Below are positions 31,953-41,520 of a DNA stretch of 45,855 nucleotides, one piece after another; within the stretch, counting starts at the first letter, position 1; every line of letters starts with the position of its first letter. The translations under genes and the position numbers were made by a program. Source of the stretch: Arthrobacter sp. ISL-30 (GTDB lineage Bacteria; Actinomycetota; Actinomycetes; Actinomycetales; Micrococcaceae); assembly GCF_018613855.1 (NCBI RefSeq), contig NZ_JAGGPK010000046.1, positions 1 through 45,855 of the forward strand. Reading direction: 5' to 3'. The notes beneath the pieces were generated by a model, which did not search any database, was not told the DNA's origin, and was given only the letters and a program-made list of their open reading frames with translations.

Positions 31953-32966
31953 ATGGCCAATCCGCATGAAACGTGCACAGTAGAGTCCGCCGTCGAACTG
32001 GCCGTCGTTGAGCGCAGCGGCTTCATCGAATCACGACACATCGGCTCCGCCGTCGTTCTTTCCGGGGACGGCAACGTGGTGACGCAGCTCGGCGATATTG
32101 AGGCCCCGGTCTTCGCCCGCTCCACCCTCAAACCGTTCCAGGCACTCGCAGCCATGCAGTCCGGCGTCCCCCTGCGCGGCGCCCAGGTTGCGCTGGCCTG
32201 CGCCAGCCATGTGGGTTCCCTTGACCACATGGACGTTGTGGAGGGCATGCTGAAGGCGGCGGGAGTCAGGGAGGACCAACTGCAGTGTCCTGCTGCCTGG
32301 CCGCACGACGAGACGGCCAGGAACTGGCTGGTCCGCTCGGACCGCGGCCCCTCCCGGCTCGCCTGCAACTGCTCAGGCAAGCACGCCGCCTTCCTCTGGG
32401 CCTGCACCGAAAACAGCTGGGACACCCACAGCTACCTGGAGCCGAACCATCCGCTGCAGCAGCGCGTGCGCTCCGTTATTGAGGAGTACTGCGGGGAGCA
32501 GACCTCCCACCTGGGCATTGACGGATGTGGAGCCCCCGTGGCCGCGGTGTCGCTAACAGGCCTGGCAAGGGCTTATTCGCAGCTGGCCCGCGCTCCCCGG
32601 GATCAAGCCTCCAATGCCCGCGCGGCCACCATTGCAACCTCCATGCTGGACTATCCCTGGGCGGTACAGGGCCGCGGCGAGGCCAACACCGTGGTCATGG
32701 ACGAACTGGAAGTACTGGCCAAGGGCGGCGCCGAGGGGGTGCTGGTCATGGCCACTCCTGCCGGAGCCACCGTTGCAGTCAAGATCCTGGACGGTTCAAG
32801 CCGGGCGGCCTCCCTGGTGGGCCTGACCCTGCTCGCCGTCACCGGCGCCGTAGACATCCCGGGGGTGTCGAGCGTGCTTGAGAAGGTGGTGGACCCCGTC
32901 ATTGGAGGCGGTCGGCCTGTGGGCAGGATTCGGCTGGGTCCGGCAGTGTCCGCGATGCTGGACTAG
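31953..32966 (+). CDS. L-asparaginase, AnsA/ReAV type
   Basis: This 337-residue protein is of the Asparaginase_II family (Rhizobium etli ReAV type), unrelated to E. coli AnsA/AnsB, and hydrolyses asparagine to aspartate and ammonia. The residues known in ReAV align: Ser57-Thr-Leu-Lys60 (RSTLKPFQ), Ser85 (CASHVG), the zinc-site residues Cys140 and Lys143 (CNCSGKH), and Asp190/Cys192 (GIDGCGAP). There is no signal peptide, so it is cytoplasmic. TAGACT ends 6 bp before the ATG, suggesting a leaderless transcript; no Shine-Dalgarno site is seen. It reads away from purD and is followed after 33 bp by the sterol-carrier-family gene. Confidence 0.88.
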   Translation: MANPHETCTVESAVELAVVERSGFIESRHIGSAVVLSGDGNVVTQLGDIEAPVFARSTLKPFQALAAMQSGVPLRGAQVALACASHVGSLDHMDVVEGMLKAAGVREDQLQCPAAWPHDETARNWLVRSDRGPSRLACNCSGKHAAFLWACTENSWDTHSYLEPNHPLQQRVRSVIEEYCGEQTSHLGIDGCGAPVAAVSLTGLARAYSQLARAPRDQASNARAATIATSMLDYPWAVQGRGEANTVVMDELEVLAKGGAEGVLVMATPAGATVAVKILDGSSRAASLVGLTLLAVTGAVDIPGVSSVLEKVVDPVIGGGRPVGRIRLGPAVSAMLD

Positions 32967-32999
32967 CCGTTGAGTGACAGCCAGGAAGGACCATTACGT

Positions 33000-33386
33000 A
33001 TGGCAGCAACAGCACGGCGCCGGATCGACCCCTCAGAGGGCCGCGCCGCCTTGGACGCGTGGCAGGCAGCGGCCTCGCAGGGTGCGGAGGCGGCAGCACC
33101 GCCGTCGCGCGCTGTGCTGGCAATCGCGGTGCGCTATTCCTTGGAGGAGATTGCCGCGCGTGCCCCGGGCAACTCAGTGGAGGTCCGGGTGCCCCCGTTC
33201 GGCGTCACGCAGTGCGTGGAGGGGCCGCGCCACACCCGGGGCACTCCCCCGAACGTGATCGAGTGCGACGCCGCCACCTGGCTTTCCATGGTGACCGGCA
33301 GTCTCTCCTGGGCTGACGCCGTCGAGTCTGGACGGGTGGCTGCATCCGGGCTCCGGGCGGACCTGTCGGACATCCTCCCGCTTTAA
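33000..33386 (+). CDS. Sterol-carrier-family small protein
   Basis: This 128-residue cytoplasmic protein is of a type annotated in actinobacteria as sterol carrier family. The C-terminal half (PPNVIECDAATWLSMVTGSLSWADAVESGRVAASGLRADLSDILPL) has the SCP2-like pattern of an acidic D..TWL..TG motif followed by a G.V.ASG strand. The N-terminal half includes a basic stretch and VRVPPFGVTQCVEGPRHTRGT. ATG 33000 has GGAAGGA 9 bp upstream; an earlier TTG at 32970 lacks one. Its ligand is not known. It is probably co-transcribed with the asparaginase gene, though no functional link is obvious. Confidence 0.8.
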   Translation: MAATARRRIDPSEGRAALDAWQAAASQGAEAAAPPSRAVLAIAVRYSLEEIAARAPGNSVEVRVPPFGVTQCVEGPRHTRGTPPNVIECDAATWLSMVTGSLSWADAVESGRVAASGLRADLSDILPL

Positions 33387-33399
33387 ATCAGGAACGACT

Positions 33400-33445
33400 G
33401 CTCCGATAACGCCCTTTTGAAGGTTCAGAAGGGCGTTATCGGAGC
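33400..33445. terminator. Long bidirectional hairpin terminator
   Basis: A 17-nt arm (33400-33416, GCTCCGATAACGCCCTT) is perfectly complementary to 33429-33445 around a 12-nt loop. It lies between the convergent sterol-carrier and dctA genes, 13 and 14 bp from their stops, so it serves both directions. T runs are short. Confidence 0.8.
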
Positions 33446-33459
33446 AATCGATGGTGAAG

Positions 33460-34950
33460 CTAGTCAGGGCTGATGGTGGTGCTGGCGTGCTGGCCGGGCT
33501 TGGTCATTTCGAACTGGGGAATGTCCTCGGCGTTGGGGCCGCCGCGGAACTTCGGCGAGGGAGTCTTGCCCTCGGTGAGCCGTTCGAGCTCCTGCTCCTC
33601 GAACTCCTCCTCTTCGCCGAGCATGATGGCCGAATCCTCGTTGGTGATCTCGCCGCGGAAGGCACGGACCATAACGTCGCGGTCAAACTGTCCCTCCCAC
33701 TTGGCGACGACGAACGTGGCGACGCAGTTACCCAACAGGTTGACCACAACGCGCATGGAGTCCATGAGGCGGTCCGCGCCCAGGAGGAGCGCGACGCCGG
33801 CAACCGGGAAGATGCCCAGGGCGGCTGCCGTCGCAGACAGCGCCAGGAATGATGATCCGGGGACCCCTGCCATACCCTTGGAGGTCAGGAGCAGGACACC
33901 CAGGGCAGCGAGCTGCTGGCCGAGGTCAAGGTTGTGTCCGAACGCCTGCGCCAGGAACAGCAGGGAAATCGACAGGTAGATGGCGGCGCCGTCGAGGTTG
34001 AAGGAGTAGCCCGTGGGGACAACGAGGCCCGTGGTTGCCCGGGAGCAGCCCGCGTTGGTCAGCTTGGTCATGATTCTGGGCATGACAGCCTCGGTGGAGG
34101 CCGTTCCGAGGGCGAGGAGGAACTCTTCGCGGGTGTACTTCAGGAAGTGCCACAGCGGGACGCGGGCAAAGCTCCAGGCCACTAGGAACAGCAGCGCGAT
34201 GAACACGATTGCCGATCCGTAGCATGCCGCGATCAGCAGCGCGTAAGTGCTCAGCGTGGCGAGTCCGTACTGGCCAATGATGAACGCCATCGCACCGAAA
34301 GCACCGATCGGTGCGACTTTCATGATCCAGGACATGATCTTGAAGACGAGCTCCAGGACGGTCTCCATCAGGCTGATCACCGGCAGGCAGCGCTGGCGGC
34401 CGATGACTACGATCGCAGCGCCGAAGAACACCGAGAAAAAGAGCACCTGGAGCAAGCTGTTGCTCGCGAACGCCCCGATCACGCTGGTAGGAATCACACT
34501 CAACAGGAACGCGGCTGCGTCCTTGGGCGCGGCGTTGCCGGTCTTGGCATCCACGGCATCCTGCGACAGCGTGTTGGGATCGATGTTCAGCCCGGCTCCC
34601 GGCTGGACGATGTTTCCAACGACCAAACCGAAAACCAGGGCGAACAGTGTTGCTGCCGTGAAGTACAGGAGCGCCTTGACCCCGACCCTTCCGACCGCCT
34701 TGACGTCGCCCACGGCCGAGATTCCCGTGACGATCACGAGGAAGATCAGCGGAGCGATGATCATCTTGATGAGTTGAATAAAACCATCGCCCAGCGGCCG
34801 GAGGGTGGACCCAATGTTCGGCCAAAAATGGCCGATGAGTACACCTGCGACGACGGCGATCAGGATTTGAAAGAAGAGCGACCTATACAGGGGCTTCTTC
34901 TTCAGCGGGGCCGAACTCGCCTTCAGCGCCGCAGAGTCTGGGATCTTCAT
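33460..34950 (-). CDS. dctA: C4-dicarboxylate:cation symporter
   Basis: This 496-residue carrier of the dicarboxylate/amino acid:cation symporter (SLC1-like) family most likely imports succinate, fumarate and malate. Motifs include IIAPLIFLVIVTGI (membrane segment 2), the helical hairpin motif TASTEAVMP, PTGYSFNLDGAAIY and SKGMAGVPGSSF. The C-terminus extends ~80 residues with an acidic EEEEFEEQELE stretch, then NAEDIPQFEMTKPG. Eight membrane segments and two re-entrant hairpins are expected. No clear ribosome site precedes the ATG. Glutamate as substrate cannot be ruled out by sequence, but NLDG with PTGYSF matches DctA. The 3' end shares the hairpin at 33400-33445. Confidence 0.9.
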   Translation of the reverse strand: MKIPDSAALKASSAPLKKKPLYRSLFFQILIAVVAGVLIGHFWPNIGSTLRPLGDGFIQLIKMIIAPLIFLVIVTGISAVGDVKAVGRVGVKALLYFTAATLFALVFGLVVGNIVQPGAGLNIDPNTLSQDAVDAKTGNAAPKDAAAFLLSVIPTSVIGAFASNSLLQVLFFSVFFGAAIVVIGRQRCLPVISLMETVLELVFKIMSWIMKVAPIGAFGAMAFIIGQYGLATLSTYALLIAACYGSAIVFIALLFLVAWSFARVPLWHFLKYTREEFLLALGTASTEAVMPRIMTKLTNAGCSRATTGLVVPTGYSFNLDGAAIYLSISLLFLAQAFGHNLDLGQQLAALGVLLLTSKGMAGVPGSSFLALSATAAALGIFPVAGVALLLGADRLMDSMRVVVNLLGNCVATFVVAKWEGQFDRDVMVRAFRGEITNEDSAIMLGEEEEFEEQELERLTEGKTPSPKFRGGPNAEDIPQFEMTKPGQHASTTISPD

Positions 34951-35046
34951 TGATCTGAACCAATCAGTTGGGAACAGCCCCCGATTTTCGGAGGGTCAAA
35001 TCAATGTAAGCCTCATCACGTCATTCCGCAAGGGGAAATTCAGTTT

Positions 35047-38001
35047 TCATATCGTGGAATAGGCAACTGCTTCCGATTCAGTCTCTTCCTGCGCAGGATT
35101 GGGTATGAGGCCAGTGCCGGACGTTGACGCTCCTACGAAGACCCGGTACCCCCGGCCTTGGTCAAAGCCATGGATTTCACGGGTGTCCAGCGCTGCCATG
35201 AACTCGAGGGTCTGCCGGGTAATCACCTGCCCCGGCACCAGGATGGGGAACCCCGGCGGATAGGGCGTCACGAAGCCCGCCGAGACAACCTCCTCACCTG
35301 CTGCGATCCGGGCCGTCAGCTCCTCAGCTGACAAGTATTCCTTGGTTCCTGCCTTGTAGCTTTCGAAGTAGGCCGCCCTGATGTCACCGTCGGTGTTCTG
35401 ATGACTACCTCGGAAACGGTCCGCGAACCTGCTGAAGTCAGGCAGCGGCGGGGTGCTTCCGACGTCGGCCTGCCGCCCGCCGTCGAACGCTTCAGCCGGC
35501 TGTCCGGGCTGCTTTTTGCCGTTGAACCGGTTCGACTGACGCTCCTCCTCGAACGACTCGGCGAGCTTGACGAGGACCTCGATCAGGTACGCCACTGCAC
35601 TCCGGGACGTGCCGATGTTGGTCATAAAAAGCACAGTGTTGCGGGAGGTCTTGTTGACCTGGATTCCGTGTTCGTCCGCCAGGTAGCGGTGCCGGAAGGT
35701 ATCGCCGTCGATCCCGGTCCTGCTGATATCCAGGGTCAGGCGGCTGGGGTCGACGACGAACTCGTCATGTTCCCACGCCTCGGCCAGGGCAGCCAGGCCG
35801 TCCCGAAGGGGCATTGCGGTGCCCGTTTCACGGAACGGCGCCGCAATGAGCTCCCTCGAGGTCAGCACCCGGAAGTACTTCTTCAGGAGGGGATGGCGGG
35901 CTACCGCCTGGGCCACGGTGGTGGCAAGGTCCGCCTGCCTCTGGACGAGCCCGAAACCTTCGAGCTCCACCTGACGGCGCCCGATGTCCAGGGACGCGAG
36001 GATCTGGTAATTCGGCGACGTGGAAGTGTGCGTCATGTAGGCCTCGCGGAAGGCTTCCTGGTTGAGCTCTCCAAAGTCCTGGTCAAAGACGTGGATCATG
36101 GATCCCTGCCGCAGCGACGTCAGCGTCTTGTGCGTTGACTGGGTTGCGTAGACGCGAAGACGCACCTTCCGGGGATCGGGGATGAGGCGGGTTTTCAGCC
36201 ACAGCTCGTCGTCAGCCGCCTGGAGGGTTTCCGCCTGTTTCGTGTATCTGTCTGCGTAGGACTTATCCGCGAAGGAGGCTTCAAGGTTCCGGGCCGCGGC
36301 CATCGCGGTCCTCCGCCGGTAGACAGGATGCGAGCGGGCAAACGCGAACCAGGCCTCGTCCCAGAGGAAAACCAGGTCCGGCTTGATGGCCAGGCATTCC
36401 TCCATGACCCGTTCGACGTCGTATACAATGCCGTCGAACGTGCAGTTGGTCAGCGTGATCATCTTGACTTCATCCAGCCGCCCCGCCCGGCGATACTCCA
36501 GCAGGCGCGCCTTGATGCTTGCCAGCGGCACGGCGCCGTAGAAGGCATAGCGGTCCAGGGGGTACGCATCCAGGTAGGACACCTGCGCCCCCGCCAGGAC
36601 AAACGCGTAGTGGTGGGACTTGTGGCAGTTCCGGTCAACCAGGACCACATCGCCGGGAGCAAGGATGGACTGGTGGACAATCTTGTTGGCCGTGGACGTG
36701 CCGTTCGTGACAAAGAACGTCTTCTGCGCCCCAAAGGCACGGGCCGCAAGATCCTGCGCCTCCTTAATGGAGCCATGCGGATCGAGCAGGGAATCCAGGC
36801 CTCCCGACGTCGCCGACGTCTCCGCGAGGAGGAGGTTCATTCCGTAGAAATCGGCCATGTCACGGATCCAGGGCGAATTGCCCACGGATCCGCCACGCGA
36901 GATGGGCAGCGCGTGGAACACGCTAGCCGGGCGTCGGCTGTACTCCTGGAGCGCAGTGAAGAACGGCGTCCGGTACCTTTCGGCGACGCCTGACAGCAGT
37001 GACAGGTGCAGGTCCAGGTGGTCCTGCCTGCGGAAGATCCTCCTGAACCGCTTGGTCAGGGAACCAGCAAGGTTCTCGATGGAGACGCCGGCTACCAGGT
37101 ACACGTCCAGTTCGGGACGGAGCCCGGTGATTTGCTCGGCCAGGCTCAGGATACGGCCCAGTGGCCGGGCCCCGGCGAGTCCGGGGGTTACGTGGGCGGC
37201 AAGGTACTTCCGGAGGTCCCTTCCGAGGGGCTGGCTGCTGCCGATGGTGAAGCCCGGCCGGAGGATGCAGGCCTGGATGGCAGGGTTCAGCAGCAGCGCG
37301 ACGAGAGCGTCTTCGTAACTGGGAACCACGGTGACTTCGTAGGCGAAGGCGTCCGAAGGGCGGCGCTGGGCCGCCATGTCAGCCTTGAGCCCCTCGGCCT
37401 CCTCCTCCGTGAGCTCGTCCACAACGAGGACTTCGAAACGGGGACGTTCCGCCGCCGCCTGTCCTTCGCCGGCATCTTCGTCTGCGACTTCAGGGCCGGA
37501 GCCCACGCCGGGGCGCTGGTCGCAACGGCGCTGGTCGCAACGGCGCTGTTCGGAACGGCGTTGGTCGGAACGGCGTTGGTCGGAACGGCGTTGGTCGGAA
37601 CGGCGTTGGTCGGAACGGCGTTGGTCGGAACGGTGCTGTTCGGAACGCGGTTCCGAACGATGCTCTGGGCCAGCGCCGCCAGCAGGCAGCAGGTGCGATA
37701 GTTCCTGGAGCAGCTCCAGCCCGGACCGGTACTCTCCTGACTCCAAGGCCGCCTGGAGCCTCGCCACTGCATCCAGCCCTGGCGTGGACCAATAGAGTTC
37801 GATCGCCTGCAGGAGGCCAAGGGCCTGCCCGGCCTGGGCCTTGAGTCCGGAATCAGGCGACGTGCCCGGCCGGGCCTTGGTCAGCTGCTTGAAGGCGTAG
37901 CCGAGAAACTCCCAGGCATCTGACCGTGAGCGCCATGCGCTGCTGGGAGTACCGATTTCCCTGTTTGCTGCTTGATTGTTCACAGTGCTTCCGTTTTCCA
38001 T
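35047..38001 (-). CDS. Orn/Lys/Arg-type PLP decarboxylase with repeat linker
   Basis: This ~984-residue fold-type I PLP enzyme resembles bacterial inducible Orn/Lys/Arg decarboxylases. After a ~110-residue N-terminal helical region comes an Arg/Ser/Asp/Gln-rich repeat (~9 pentads such as SDQRR, 15-bp DNA units), then the wing domain (FEVLVVDELTEEEAEGLKAD). The PLP domain has TNGTSTANKIV, DRNCHKSHHYA, LVFLWDEAWFAF and the Schiff-base lysine in QSTHKTLTS (~Lys625). A C-terminal domain has YPPGFPILVPGQ. It makes a polyamine or cadaverine by decarboxylating a basic amino acid; which one is not determined. The start is ATG 38001 or GTG 38019, next to the stop of the permease gene, so the two are one operon. 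Permease plus decarboxylase suggests an amino-acid/amine exchange system. Confidence 0.88.
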   Translation of the reverse strand: MENGSTVNNQAANREIGTPSSAWRSRSDAWEFLGYAFKQLTKARPGTSPDSGLKAQAGQALGLLQAIELYWSTPGLDAVARLQAALESGEYRSGLELLQELSHLLPAGGAGPEHRSEPRSEQHRSDQRRSDQRRSDQRRSDQRRSDQRRSEQRRCDQRRCDQRPGVGSGPEVADEDAGEGQAAAERPRFEVLVVDELTEEEAEGLKADMAAQRRPSDAFAYEVTVVPSYEDALVALLLNPAIQACILRPGFTIGSSQPLGRDLRKYLAAHVTPGLAGARPLGRILSLAEQITGLRPELDVYLVAGVSIENLAGSLTKRFRRIFRRQDHLDLHLSLLSGVAERYRTPFFTALQEYSRRPASVFHALPISRGGSVGNSPWIRDMADFYGMNLLLAETSATSGGLDSLLDPHGSIKEAQDLAARAFGAQKTFFVTNGTSTANKIVHQSILAPGDVVLVDRNCHKSHHYAFVLAGAQVSYLDAYPLDRYAFYGAVPLASIKARLLEYRRAGRLDEVKMITLTNCTFDGIVYDVERVMEECLAIKPDLVFLWDEAWFAFARSHPVYRRRTAMAAARNLEASFADKSYADRYTKQAETLQAADDELWLKTRLIPDPRKVRLRVYATQSTHKTLTSLRQGSMIHVFDQDFGELNQEAFREAYMTHTSTSPNYQILASLDIGRRQVELEGFGLVQRQADLATTVAQAVARHPLLKKYFRVLTSRELIAAPFRETGTAMPLRDGLAALAEAWEHDEFVVDPSRLTLDISRTGIDGDTFRHRYLADEHGIQVNKTSRNTVLFMTNIGTSRSAVAYLIEVLVKLAESFEEERQSNRFNGKKQPGQPAEAFDGGRQADVGSTPPLPDFSRFADRFRGSHQNTDGDIRAAYFESYKAGTKEYLSAEELTARIAAGEEVVSAGFVTPYPPGFPILVPGQVITRQTLEFMAALDTREIHGFDQGRGYRVFVGASTSGTGLIPNPAQEETESEAVAYSTI
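37513..37650. repeat. 15-bp minisatellite inside the decarboxylase gene
   Basis: About nine tandem 15-bp units (consensus TTGGTCGGAACGGCG on the plus strand) run through 37513-37650; units at 37561, 37576, 37591 and 37606 are identical. The unit length keeps frame and encodes QRRSD on the coding strand. Such identical units indicate recent expansion. Confidence 0.92.
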
Positions 38002-38021
38002 CAGTTCGTTGTCAATCACAG

Positions 38022-39544
38022 TCAGTGGCCTGCCTTGGTCGTCTGGGCGCTGGAGGTCTCCAGGATGCGCTTCCGGCAGGCAAACCAGCCGAGAACCAGC
38101 ACCGGTATCAGGACCAGCACCGAGGCCAGGACCCAGCGTCCGGTTTCTGAGAAGCCCATCGTGACCAGGACCAAAGCCAGGAAGCAGAGAGTGAGGTACG
38201 AGGTGAAGGGTGCTCCGAACAGCCGGAACGACGGGCGTTCGACCTTGCCGAGCCTGACCCAGGATTGAAGCTTGATGTGGCACAGCATGATGGTTGCCCA
38301 GCCGCCGATAATGCCTATCGCAGACACCTCAAGCACAATCTCGAACACCTGCGAGGGGACGAGGGCGTTTTGAGCCCCACGCCAAGCAGGGTGATGACCG
38401 CCGTCAGGAGAATCCCGCCGTAGGGCACGCCCGAGCCACTGATCCTGGCAGTGAACCGCGGCGCCGAACCGTTGACGGCCATGGACCTCAGGATCCGGCC
38501 CGTGGAATACAGGCCAGCGTTGAGGCTGGAGAGTGCGGCGGTCAGGACAACGAAATTCATGACCGAGGCGGAGACTGCTCCGGCCTGGGGATCTCCCAGG
38601 TGCGAGAAGAATGTGACGAATGGTGATTCGCCGGCCTTGTAGGCGGTGAAAGGCAGGAGGAGGGACAGGAGCAGCACTGAGCCGACGTAGAAGATCCCGA
38701 TGCGGAAGACCACCGTGTTCACGGCCTTGGGCATGACCTTCGCCGGGTTGGCCGTCTCCCCCGCGGCAGTGCCGACGAGTTCGATTGCGGCGTAGGCAAA
38801 CACGACGCCGCTGATCGCCAGCAGCGGGGCTACGGCACCGGTGGGGAACGCCCCTCCGTTGTCCAGGATCAGTCCCAGCCCGGGCACCCCGACGTCGGTC
38901 CTGCCGCCCAAGACGATGAAACAGACCCCCACGATGAGGAAGAGCACCAAGGCGCTCACCTTGATCAGCGCGAACCAGAACTCCATTTCCCCGAAGATCT
39001 TCACCGAGACAAGGTTCAGGGCCAGGACAACAACCAGGGCGCCGAGGGCGATGAGCCATTGCGGCATTGCCTGCAGCGGCTCCCAGAATTGCCCCCAGAA
39101 CTTCACGTAAAGGGCCACCGCGGTGACGTCGACGATGGAGGTCATGGCCCAGTTCAGGAAGTACAGCCAGCCGGCCGCGTACGCCATTTTCTCGCCATAG
39201 AATTCCCGGGCATAGGACACGAAAGAGCCGGAGGACGGGCGGTGGAGGACCAGCTCGCCCAGCGCGCGCAAGATCAGGAAGGCGAAAAAACCGCAGACGG
39301 CGTAGACCAGCACCAGGGCGGGCCCGGAGCCATTAAGGCGGCCGCCTGCTCCCATGAACAGCCCGGTTCCAATAGCCCCGCCGATGGCAATCATCTGGAT
39401 CTGCCGCGGCTTGAGGGTCTTGTGGTAGCCCGCTTCTTCGCTCGAAAAGTCCTGGGCGGCGGTGAGCCTGTCGCCGAGGAGCTCGCGCTCGTTTTCCGCT
39501 GCATCAGCGGGATCGAGCCCGGCGAGCGTTGTTGTTGGTTTCAT
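38022..39544 (-). pseudogene. Amino-acid permease (APC/AAT family), one frameshift
   Basis: This is a 507-residue permease if repaired. The first frame (39544 to ~38372) carries KPRQIQMIAIGGAIGTGLFMGAG, the family's first-helix motif, and about nine helices up to TAVITLLGVGLK. The second frame resumes NALVPSQVFEIVLEVSAIGI and runs to 38022. The break is at a TTTT run (38368-38371 on the plus strand); adding one base (AAA AAC) restores L-K-N-A-L-V, as in relatives. ATG 39544 follows AAAGGAG. It belongs to the GabP/AnsP/AroP-like AAT group; the substrate is unknown, perhaps a basic amino acid given the decarboxylase downstream. The fault may be real or a sequencing error. Confidence 0.82.
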
Positions 39545-39606
39545 TCCTGGGGTCTCCTTTGACTCCGGTACCGCGAACGGGGCTGCATACTTTGTCTCCC
39601 TGAAAG

Positions 39607-39629
39607 CGCGCGCCACTGAAGGGCGCGCG
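39607..39629 (-). other. Small GC hairpin in the permease leader
   Basis: CGCGCGCC (39607-39614) and GGCGCGCG (39622-39629) form a perfect 8-bp stem with a 7-nt loop, 63 bp upstream of the permease start. It could be a leader structure or operator; nothing else stands out in 39545-39759. Confidence 0.4.
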
Positions 39630-39759
39630 GACTTCCAGCGGCGCTGCCGGAAATCAGCTGCTGCTTTCTTGTTTGGGGGACGGTAATCAACTCTAGGTTC
39701 CGCAGCGGCGGCGTGGACTGTCCGTCGAGCTAAATTCGCGGGATGCTGATTGTGCCGCG

Positions 39760-41463
39760 ATGACAACTCCATTCCGGCTGTGGGCAGGTAATGTTCATGG
39801 CTGTGAGCGCGGCCCTGCCGGACACATTGACCAATCCTCAGAGGAAGCGAATACGGCGGTGGTACCCCAGGAATCGGATGAGCATGCCACAGGCGTCATG
39901 CTCAGCGACATACTTGAAGACCTTGGAGTGGACAACGGGCGATTGCTCGTGGCACCCGAAGCGGAGAACGGCAAGGTTCGCGGAACCGTCATCGTGGACG
40001 CGGAGGACGATGCCGCAGTGCAGCACAGCTCGCTTGTGCTGCTGATTGGCGCCCGGGGCCGCGCAGCCCTGCCCACTGTCAGGAGATTGATTCCGCACAG
40101 TCCCTCGGCTATCGCGGTGAAGGGAACAGAGGACGAACTGGAAGCAGTGCGGGAACTGCTGATTCCAGCCGGAATCGGCCTGATAGCCGTATCCCCGTCC
40201 CTAAGATGGGACCGGTTTGAACGCATCGCCAAAGACCGCATCCAGGAACCCGCCGTAAACACCGGCGCAACCACCATCATCCACCGTGACCTCTTTGCCA
40301 TCGCGCAGACGACGGCGACCCTGACAAAAGGCCACGTCGTCATTGAAGACCCGGCCAACCGCGTCCTGGCCTACTCTCCCGCGTCCAATGACGTGGATGA
40401 ACTTCGCAGGCTGTCCATCCTCGCAAGGCGGGGTCCGGAGCGCTACCAGAAGCTGCTGAAGGAATCCGGGATCTACAAGCACCTCCAGGCTGTCGAAGCC
40501 CCTATCCATATGGAGGCCAATCCGGCCGAAGGGCTCAGGGAACGGGTAGCAATCGGCATCCATGCCGGACGCCGGGTCCTGGGATACATCTGGCTGCAGG
40601 AGGGCCTGGAGCCCCTTGCGTCCAATACCGACAAAATCATGGTCGGAGCGGCCCGCCATGCCGCCATCGAGCTCGTGCGGCACCGCAACGAACAGTCCCA
40701 GGCATTGCGCAGGGACAGGATCTCAAGCCTGCTCAGCGGCACGGCCCAAATCCACTCCCAGGCGCAGTCAGCCGGAATCGACCCCAGCAAGCCGGCCGCG
40801 CTGGTGCTGATCTCCGCGAAGGGCGACGACGAGACGGCGGCGGGCCTGCAACTCCGCCGCGGCGAGCTGGCCAACGTCGCGTCCATTCATGCAGCGGCCT
40901 ATCGGCCGGGAGCCGTAGTGGGCGCCATCGGCCTCGAAATCGCGATGATCCTTCCCGACCTCGACCCCGTGAAGTCGCCCCCGGCGATCAATCGCCTGAT
41001 CAACGTCATTGTCAGGGACGCCCGAATCCACCTGCACTGCCAGGTGCAGGCGGCGGTTGGACCCGTCGTCGAACGTCTCGATGCACTTCACGGCACCCTG
41101 GAGCACGTCCGCAACGTACTGGCCGTGCTGGCCGAAACGCCCTCTATCAATGTGGCCTCCTACAGCGATGTGGAAACCACAGTGTTGACCAGGGAGCTCC
41201 TGGAGTTGCTCGGATCCCGGCCGGGCCTGAGGCATGAAGGCATCACGCTGCTCTGCAACCGGTATCCCGAGTTCGCCACGACGCTGCTAACCTATCTCGA
41301 ATTCTTTGGGGACGTGAACCGCTGCGCCGAGGAACTGGCAATCCACCGGAACACCGTGCACTATCGGCTTCGCCGCGCCTGCGAGGTAGCGGGAATCGAC
41401 CTCCATGCCGCCGACCAGCGGCTGCTCGCGCATCTTCAGATCCGGCTGTGGGCCCATTCGTAG
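39760..41463 (+). CDS. PucR-family transcriptional regulator
   Basis: This is a 567-residue PucR/CdaR-type regulator. The N-terminal half (~45-160) resembles the purine-catabolism regulatory domain (SDILEDLGVDNGRLLVA, VLLIGARGRAALP). A GAF-like middle follows (VVIEDPANRVLAYSP, RVLGYIWLQEG). The C-terminal PucR HTH has LLTYLEFFGDVNRCAEELAIHRNTVHYRLRR. Such proteins activate amino-acid, purine or alcohol catabolism genes. It is divergent from the permease-decarboxylase operon (215 bp apart) and 57 bp upstream of glutaminase, so it probably controls both. The start is uncertain: ATG 39760, GTG 39859 and ATG 39898 are possible; none has a strong ribosome site. Confidence 0.88.
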   Translation: MTTPFRLWAGNVHGCERGPAGHIDQSSEEANTAVVPQESDEHATGVMLSDILEDLGVDNGRLLVAPEAENGKVRGTVIVDAEDDAAVQHSSLVLLIGARGRAALPTVRRLIPHSPSAIAVKGTEDELEAVRELLIPAGIGLIAVSPSLRWDRFERIAKDRIQEPAVNTGATTIIHRDLFAIAQTTATLTKGHVVIEDPANRVLAYSPASNDVDELRRLSILARRGPERYQKLLKESGIYKHLQAVEAPIHMEANPAEGLRERVAIGIHAGRRVLGYIWLQEGLEPLASNTDKIMVGAARHAAIELVRHRNEQSQALRRDRISSLLSGTAQIHSQAQSAGIDPSKPAALVLISAKGDDETAAGLQLRRGELANVASIHAAAYRPGAVVGAIGLEIAMILPDLDPVKSPPAINRLINVIVRDARIHLHCQVQAAVGPVVERLDALHGTLEHVRNVLAVLAETPSINVASYSDVETTVLTRELLELLGSRPGLRHEGITLLCNRYPEFATTLLTYLEFFGDVNRCAEELAIHRNTVHYRLRRACEVAGIDLHAADQRLLAHLQIRLWAHS

Positions 41464-41520
41464 CCCGCGCTCTCAGCCGCCTGAAACCCACACCCTCACA
41501 ATGGAGTAGAAACACGCATT

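Noticed and set aside
37513..37650. 15-bp repeats as CRISPR or an intergenic array
   Set aside because: Units are directly tandem without spacers and lie inside the decarboxylase reading frame.
38002..38283. 94 extra N-terminal codons on the decarboxylase
   Set aside because: They overlap the 3' end of the permease gene in another frame and show no similarity to the family.
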